Positions 6,320-10,959 of a stretch of DNA of 10,959 nt are shown piece by piece. Each line of letters begins with the position of its first letter. The stretch's first letter is position 1. The stretch comes from an uncultured bacterium (GTDB lineage Bacteria; Actinomycetota; Aquicultoria; SKW223; CALKMS01). The stretch lies in assembly GCA_938091145.1 (NCBI GenBank), contig CALKMS010000118.1:1-10959 (forward strand). Reading direction: 5' to 3'. The notes beneath the pieces are model-generated. The model was not told the DNA's origin. It worked only from the letters and a program-made list of their open reading frames with translations, and searched no databases. The position numbers and the translations under genes are program-made.

Positions 6320-7011
6320 GCATTAAGCTTGTTAAAAGTTATCAAATTAAGGGTATCATAAGCTGCAAAACGGGATTGCGGATTGGGGGGACGGGAGGAA
6401 TAATTCAGATAGGAGGGGTTGACAACCCTATAATTCGCGACCCTTTGACTAACTATCCTTACATTCCTGGTTCTTCTTTGAAAGGGAAAATTCGTTCTCT
6501 CTTAGAACTCAAGTATGGCAAGATTGAGTCAGACGGCAAGCCTCACAAGTATTGTGGAGATTCAAATTGTTTTGTTTGTCGCATTTTTGGGACATCAGCT
6601 GGCGATCAAAAGGATGTTACTCTTGGACCTTCGCGATTAATCGTTAGAGATTGTTATTTAACGGAAGAATCTAAAGAAAAATTGGAAAAGTATCGGTTGG
6701 AGAAAGGTTTGCCGTATTCTGAAGTAAAGTTCGAGAATACTCTAAACCGGGTAACTGCTGAAGCTAATCCACGGCAAATGGAGCGCGTCCCCGCGGGAGT
6801 AAATTTTGAACTTGACCTTGTTTATCGCGTTTTTGATACTGGTGATGGCGGAAAGACAGATGAAGACAATCTCGAGCGGGTTAGGGAAGGGTTGAAGCTT
6901 GTGCAAGAGGATGCTTTAGGCAGCTCAGGAAGCAGAGGTTACGGTAAGGTGGAGTTTGCGGGATTAAAGCTGATTCAAAATGACGGCACCGAAAAGCCGT
7001 TTAACTTGTAA
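6316..7011 (+). CDS. csm3: Csm3, type III-A backbone subunit and target RNase (Cas7)
   Basis: Repeated backbone subunit that holds the crRNA and cuts target RNA at 6-nt steps. ATG 6316 overlaps the csm2 stop, with AAGGAGG (6297-6303) upstream. The product is 231 aa, slightly longer than the common 210-220. Motifs in order are TGLRIGG (19-25) and GGVDNPIIRDP (33-43). D36 aligns with the catalytic Asp (D32 of S. epidermidis Csm3). Next come YIPGSSLKGKIR (49-60), then KFENTLNRVTAEANPRQMERV and the glycine-rich ALGSSGSRGYGKVEF near the C-terminus. H77, C80, C85 and C88, just before RIFG, form a likely zinc knuckle that is absent from the S. thermophilus and S. epidermidis proteins as I recall them. 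The subunit should be an active ribonuclease. Confidence 0.96.
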   Translation: MSIKLVKSYQIKGIISCKTGLRIGGTGGIIQIGGVDNPIIRDPLTNYPYIPGSSLKGKIRSLLELKYGKIESDGKPHKYCGDSNCFVCRIFGTSAGDQKDVTLGPSRLIVRDCYLTEESKEKLEKYRLEKGLPYSEVKFENTLNRVTAEANPRQMERVPAGVNFELDLVYRVFDTGDGGKTDEDNLERVREGLKLVQEDALGSSGSRGYGKVEFAGLKLIQNDGTEKPFNL

Positions 7012-7016
7012 AGGTG
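7010..7016 (+). promoter_or_regulatory. Ribosome site deciding the csm4 TTG start
   Basis: AAAGGTG begins inside the csm3 stop codon and ends six bases before TTG 7023. The alternative start GTG 7014 is part of this site itself and has no site of its own, so TTG is preferred. Confidence 0.55.
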
Positions 7017-7022
7017 CTAAAT

Positions 7023-7964
7023 TTGAAGTACCAAACTTATGCAATTGAAATTAAACCTAAGTCCTCTTTTATAACCCCGCTTCAAGCGGATACTATTTTC
7101 GGCTCTTTAATGTGGGCTTGGCGATACTTAAAAGGAGAGGAAAGGCTGGTTGAAGTTTTAGAAGCTTTTTCTGAAGCTCCTTTATTTTTACTTTCAAATG
7201 GTTTTCCAAAAGGATATCTCCCTCGTCCCTTAATTCCTTTGTTTGAACCTACTGAAAGTTTAGAAGAAGCTCGAATCCAAAAGAAAGTCAAAAAAATAAC
7301 TCTTATCCCAGAAGAAGATTATAAGGAATTGGTTAATAATCTCTCTTCTTTCAGTTTAGCTGATTTGCTTCGAAAGCTATCAAACCGGAGTGAGATTTTT
7401 TTTAAAAAAGAGCCTCATTATAAAAATGTGATCAATCGTTTGAGTTTTACTACTCTTGAAGGTGGGTTGTTTGTTCAAGAAGAAACTTACTACGCCAAAG
7501 ATTTAAACTGGGTAATTTATCTTTCTTTTGGTCAGGATCAGAGTTTAATTAGCTTAGAGGAGATAAAACAAATGTTTAATTTTCTGTCTTTAAGTGGTTA
7601 TGGGAAACGAAAATCAACTGGTAAGGGTAGTTTCGAAATTATCGATATAAAACAGCATAAATTGCCAGAAGCCAATAACCCCAATGCCTTTATTTCCCTA
7701 TCTAATTATGTGCCTGCACCTTCAGATCCAGCGGATGGCTTTTATGAGTTAGTCTTGAAGTATGGAAAACTTGGAGGGGATTATGCAGTAAACAAACCAG
7801 GTCCTTGGAAAAAGCCACTTAGAATGATAAAAGCTGGCTCAGTCTTTAGAATTAATGGAGAATTGAAAGACTATTATGGAGTTTTAGTTTCAGGTATATA
7901 CCCATACGACGACAAAGTTAAACATTATGCATATGCTTATCCACTCGGAGTGAGGCTAGTATGA
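7023..7964 (+). CDS. csm4: Csm4, type III-A crRNA 5'-end-binding subunit (Cas5)
   Basis: Cas5-type RAMP protein that binds the 5' tag of the crRNA and joins the Csm3 filament to Csm1. From TTG 7023 the product is 313 aa, near the family norm of about 300. The N-terminus has FITPLQADTIFGSLMWAW (16-33), the Csm4 counterpart of 'DTLFG..cWa', followed by GYLPRPLIP (64-72). The glycine-rich loop SLSGYGKRKSTGKGSF lies at about 189-204, and the C-terminus ends in a second RAMP half with HYAYAYPLGV. No catalytic residue is expected. It starts 11 bp after csm3 and overlaps csm5 by 4 bp (ATGA). An upstream GTG at 7014 would add three residues. Confidence 0.93.
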   Translation: MKYQTYAIEIKPKSSFITPLQADTIFGSLMWAWRYLKGEERLVEVLEAFSEAPLFLLSNGFPKGYLPRPLIPLFEPTESLEEARIQKKVKKITLIPEEDYKELVNNLSSFSLADLLRKLSNRSEIFFKKEPHYKNVINRLSFTTLEGGLFVQEETYYAKDLNWVIYLSFGQDQSLISLEEIKQMFNFLSLSGYGKRKSTGKGSFEIIDIKQHKLPEANNPNAFISLSNYVPAPSDPADGFYELVLKYGKLGGDYAVNKPGPWKKPLRMIKAGSVFRINGELKDYYGVLVSGIYPYDDKVKHYAYAYPLGVRLV

Positions 7965-9031
7965 AGAGATACGTTTTAGAGTGCGAAGCTTTATCTCCAA
8001 TTCACATTGGTTCGGGCGAGGAGATTAATGCATACGAATATGTTATTTCTCAAAAGCTTTACAAATTGGATTTAGACAAGCTCCTTTTGTTTTTGAGTCA
8101 AGCTGAACGTGACAATATCTTAAGAATGCTAGAAACTAATATAGTTTCTTACAAAAACTTTCTTGTTAACAAATTGACCAAAAGTGACCCTTCTTTGTTG
8201 AAAGAAGTTTCTTCTTTCTCAATTCTTGTCTCTAAAGCGGTAAATAATTTTTACCAGGAAAAATCAAACGATCCGCTTAATTTGTTACCAGTAAAACTTT
8301 TTCAGCGAGGCTTGAACGGACCCTTTGTTCCTGGAAGCTCTTTAAAAGGCGCAATAAGAACCGCTATATTGTTTGATCGTTATCGACCTGATTTAAATAA
8401 TCTTTTGAAACAAAATTTACGGGATTTAAGAACAAACAAGTGGGAAAACAAAGTTCTTCGTTCGAGGGATGCTGGCGATGATCCTTTTAAAGCTCTAAAA
8501 ATATCTGATACCTTTGAAAGTTTGCAAACCGTTGTTTTGAATGCTTCTGTGCACACGTTTCGCAATGGACGCTGGGAGAAAGACCAGTATCAAATTTTAA
8601 TCGAGGCGGTTTTTAACCAGACTTTTAAGGCAGAATTAAGAATGGATACGGATTTACAAAACTATATGGAGATGTCAGGCAAAAGTTCAAATAAAATTAC
8701 AGCAGAGGAGATTGTTGAAAGTTGTCGTAAATTTTACTACGCGAATCTGGAAAATGAGCTTAAAAGGTTGGTGGGTAGCAGCGCGATAAAAGCTTATTCT
8801 AACCTTCAATCGAAAGTTCGGGAAATCGTGAATAATACGAACGAATTAACTTTTCCTTTGCGATTGGGCTGGGGTTCAGGCTTCGAAGCAGTGACTTTAA
8901 GTATGAACGACTCTTTTAAAGAACTTGTCAGAATAGTTGCTCATAGACTAGCCCGACCTATTAGGTCTGTTAAGCTGGTTCAGGATGTTTTACCTTTAGG
9001 GTGGCTAAAAGTAACAATGAAGGAGATATAA
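7961..9031 (+). CDS. csm5: Csm5, type III-A cap subunit (Cas7-like)
   Basis: RAMP protein that caps the 3' end of the crRNA filament and helps recruit host nucleases for crRNA maturation in studied systems. The ATG overlaps the csm4 stop (ATGA). The product is 356 aa, typical of Csm5. It opens with ECEALSPIHIGSGEE (7-21), a Csm5 hallmark. GPFVPGSSLKGAIRTAI (120-136) is the RAMP helix motif, and RLGWGSGFEAVTL (301-313) near the C-terminus is also Csm5-like. The middle part (about 150-290) is charged and poorly conserved, as usual. The stop TAA at 9029-9031 directly abuts the TTG start of cas6. Confidence 0.93.
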   Translation: MKRYVLECEALSPIHIGSGEEINAYEYVISQKLYKLDLDKLLLFLSQAERDNILRMLETNIVSYKNFLVNKLTKSDPSLLKEVSSFSILVSKAVNNFYQEKSNDPLNLLPVKLFQRGLNGPFVPGSSLKGAIRTAILFDRYRPDLNNLLKQNLRDLRTNKWENKVLRSRDAGDDPFKALKISDTFESLQTVVLNASVHTFRNGRWEKDQYQILIEAVFNQTFKAELRMDTDLQNYMEMSGKSSNKITAEEIVESCRKFYYANLENELKRLVGSSAIKAYSNLQSKVREIVNNTNELTFPLRLGWGSGFEAVTLSMNDSFKELVRIVAHRLARPIRSVKLVQDVLPLGWLKVTMKEI

Positions 9032-9868
9032 TTGCTTGCTAGTTTGGTTATTCACCTTCAGCCTTTAGAAACTTATGAAATAACATCTTCCATAAATCGT
9101 TTTCTTCAACCCTTGTTTTATGAAATTTTAAAAAAAGGTGATTCAGCTATAGCTTCCGCCTGTCATGAATCAAGTTCGATAAAACCATTTACAATTTCGC
9201 CTCTTTTTGGCAATTTTGGCAGAACTTCGACTAAGCGACTTGTCGTAAAAGGTTTTGGTTACTGGTTTAGGTGTACAATTTTAACTCAGGATGTTTTTGA
9301 CTCTTTTGCAAAAGCTATTTTTCCGATGTCAGCCGAAAAAAAACAGGTTTTATTAGATGGAAAAAAATTTATTGTTCAGAATGTTGAGTTAGAGAAGAGA
9401 AATAGATTTAGCTGGGGCAATCTTTCTTCCTTCGGTGCTTTGTGGGATGAAGCCCAGGAAACTGCTAAAAGTTTGAAATCGGGTTTGCCTTTTAGTTTTG
9501 TTTTAAGGTTTGTTTCTCCAACTACCTTTCGTCGGGGAGATATTAATTATCTTTTTCCAGATCCCTCTCTTGTTTTTCGAAGTTATATTAGGAAGTGGAA
9601 TGCTTTTTCTGAAAGGACTTTCGATGAAAGTTCTTTAATTGAATATGTTAATTCCAGCTTAGTAGTTTCTTCTTACAGACTGAAGACTGAAATTTTTGAT
9701 GTCGGAGATGTAGCTTTGCAGGGCTTCAAAGGTTCTTGTCGTTTTAGTTTGTTAAAATTCCAAAAAGTAAACACGCCGATTGTTTTGGCTTTAGCGAAGT
9801 TTGCTTTTTACGCTGGGACTGGTCAAAAGACAACAATGGGGATGGGTATGACACGTTCAAGTATATGA
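9032..9868 (+). CDS. cas6: Cas6 CRISPR repeat endoribonuclease
   Basis: Metal-independent endoribonuclease that cuts the CRISPR precursor transcript within each repeat, supplying crRNA to the Csm complex. TTG 9032 follows the csm5 stop without a gap; AAGGAG (9020-9025) lies six bases upstream, inside csm5. The product is 278 aa. The N-terminal ferredoxin-like half has ACHESSSIKPFTISPLFG (43-60). H45 sits where many Cas6 proteins keep the general-base histidine. The second half has LPFSFVLRFVSPTTFRRG, then the FRSYIRKWN block, QGFKGSCRF (230-238) and the C-terminal glycine-rich loop GTGQKTTMGMGM (262-273) that binds RNA. Having cas6 here implies a nearby or distant CRISPR array, which is not in this window. 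Confidence 0.92.
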   Translation: MLASLVIHLQPLETYEITSSINRFLQPLFYEILKKGDSAIASACHESSSIKPFTISPLFGNFGRTSTKRLVVKGFGYWFRCTILTQDVFDSFAKAIFPMSAEKKQVLLDGKKFIVQNVELEKRNRFSWGNLSSFGALWDEAQETAKSLKSGLPFSFVLRFVSPTTFRRGDINYLFPDPSLVFRSYIRKWNAFSERTFDESSLIEYVNSSLVVSSYRLKTEIFDVGDVALQGFKGSCRFSLLKFQKVNTPIVLALAKFAFYAGTGQKTTMGMGMTRSSI

Positions 9869-9881
9869 AGGGATGATTAAG

Positions 9882-10959
9882 GTGAAAAAAGCATTGATAA
9901 TATCTGTTGGAGGAAGTCCCGAGCCTATTGTCAGCTCAATTAAACATCACAAGCCTGAAGTCGTTTTTTTTATCGCCTCTAAAGAATCTTATCGCCAAAT
10001 TGAAGAAACTTTCGATGGTAAACCTTCAATATTGAGCCAGCTTAACTTCAAACCTACCTACTCAATTTACATTGTTTCTGATGTTGATAGCATAGATTCT
10101 TGCTACGAAGAGGCAGAAAAAGCTTTAAATGAGATTCGTCGAACTTTCGATGGAGAAGTAATTATTGACTATACTGGTGGCACCAAGTCTATGTCAGTGG
10201 CTCTTGCTTTTCTTGCTGCAAGAGAAGGGCTTAGTTTGTATTTTGCTTCAGGGGTTCGAGAAAACGCTTTAAAAATTGTTGATGGAACTCAGTTTTCAAG
10301 ATTGAATTCTCCCCAGCTTTTCTTATGGGATGCAAAAATTAGGGAAATTAAGGCTTATTTTGAATATGGTTTGTATTATATTGCTTTAATGACGCTGGAG
10401 GATTTTCAGAAAGAATTTCCTGCGCTTGTCGGAAAAGAAGCAATATTGAGTAAAATATATCTCTTGTGTCGGGCGTTTAATGCCTGGGATGATTTTGAGC
10501 ATGAATTAGCTCTTAAGATTCTGAATCAATATCGTGTAGAGTATCAAAAGCAGGTTATTTTTTTGGAAAAGGTTTTAGGAAGAAGGCGAGATAGCTCTGG
10601 ATACGAAAAAGCTATTGACCTTTTTTATAATGCCAGAAGACGAGCCAAAGTCAAAAGATATGACGACGCGGTTTGTCGTATCTATAGAACAATTGAGATG
10701 CTGGCTGAATTAAGACTTAAAATCAAATACGGAATTGAAGGCTCTGACGTTGATCCTTCCTCGCTTTTTCCTGCTGCCAGGAATTTTTGCGAGAAATACA
10801 GAGACCGCCAGGATGGTAAAATTAAATTAGCCCTCACTCCTAAATATGAATTACTTAATATTTTGGGAGATGAGTTTGGAAAAATATTTTTGAATCGGAG
10901 GGACGGGCTCAGAAATTTTCTTAAGTATAGAAATAGCTCAATTTTAGCTCATGGGCAAA
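9882..10959 (+). CDS. CARF-HEPN ribonuclease, Cas02710 (TIGR02710) family, C-terminus cut by window edge
   Basis: Predicted ancillary ribonuclease activated by cyclic oligoadenylate made by Csm1. 359 codons are visible and no stop is reached. GTG 9882 is chosen because AAGGGA (9868-9873) lies 8 bases upstream; ATG 9873 is in frame but abuts the AAGGG. The N-terminal CARF domain (about 1-180) starts KALIISVGGSPEP (3-15) and has the ligand-loop motif DYTGGTKSMS (96-105). A linker rich in aromatic and acidic residues follows. The HEPN part starts near 244, with a basic helix (RRRAKVKRYDDAVCRIYR, 252-269), and carries R350-N-S-S-I-L-A-H357, an Rx6H catalytic motif, just before the edge. The gene starts 13 bp after cas6 and shares its operon. 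The TGGTKSMS motif and layout fit Cas02710 better than classical Csm6 or Csx1, but that distinction is by recognition only. The role is inferred from family and context. Confidence 0.85.
   Translation, partial: MKKALIISVGGSPEPIVSSIKHHKPEVVFFIASKESYRQIEETFDGKPSILSQLNFKPTYSIYIVSDVDSIDSCYEEAEKALNEIRRTFDGEVIIDYTGGTKSMSVALAFLAAREGLSLYFASGVRENALKIVDGTQFSRLNSPQLFLWDAKIREIKAYFEYGLYYIALMTLEDFQKEFPALVGKEAILSKIYLLCRAFNAWDDFEHELALKILNQYRVEYQKQVIFLEKVLGRRRDSSGYEKAIDLFYNARRRAKVKRYDDAVCRIYRTIEMLAELRLKIKYGIEGSDVDPSSLFPAARNFCEKYRDRQDGKIKLALTPKYELLNILGDEFGKIFLNRRDGLRNFLKYRNSSILAHGQ

Overview
This AT-rich bacterial window has tightly packed genes, strong GGAGG-type ribosome sites and frequent TTG/GTG starts. 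The lineage cannot be fixed from the sequence. The dispersed 'GTCATTGCGAG' inverted repeat occurs in many environmental bacteria and candidate phyla, so a thermophilic, subsurface or candidate-phylum bacterium would fit, but this is only inference.

Layout: the left edge holds the N-terminal part of an MscS-family mechanosensitive channel on the minus strand. It is divergent from a complete acetyl-CoA synthetase gene (acs, plus strand), which ends in a clear hairpin terminator. An 835-bp non-coding stretch follows. It contains an 11-bp tandem duplication, a cluster of at least nine copies of a REP/MITE-like repeat including one long hairpin, about 310 bp of unexplained AT-rich DNA, and a promoter with an 8+8 bp palindrome over its -35 region.

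From 3385 to the right edge runs one tightly spaced operon, a type III-A (Csm) CRISPR system in the order csm1(cas10)-csm2-csm3-csm4-csm5-cas6-Cas02710. The junctions are 4-bp overlaps or gaps of 0 to 13 bp. Csm1 keeps both the HD nuclease residues and the GGDD cyclase motif, and Csm3 keeps the target-RNA-cleaving aspartate. Cas6 would process the crRNA. The last gene, cut by the window edge, encodes a CARF-HEPN protein that should be the ribonuclease switched on by the cyclic oligoadenylate made by Csm1. The expected scheme is crRNA made by Cas6, RNA target bound by Csm2-5, Csm1 cutting DNA and making cyclic oligoadenylate, and the CARF-HEPN protein degrading RNA. No CRISPR array, cas1 or cas2 is in the window.

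The system type is known. The less ordinary points are the Cas02710 effector, the candidate operator at the cas promoter, the run of TTG starts with strong Shine-Dalgarno sites, and the repeat cluster between the housekeeping gene and the defence operon.
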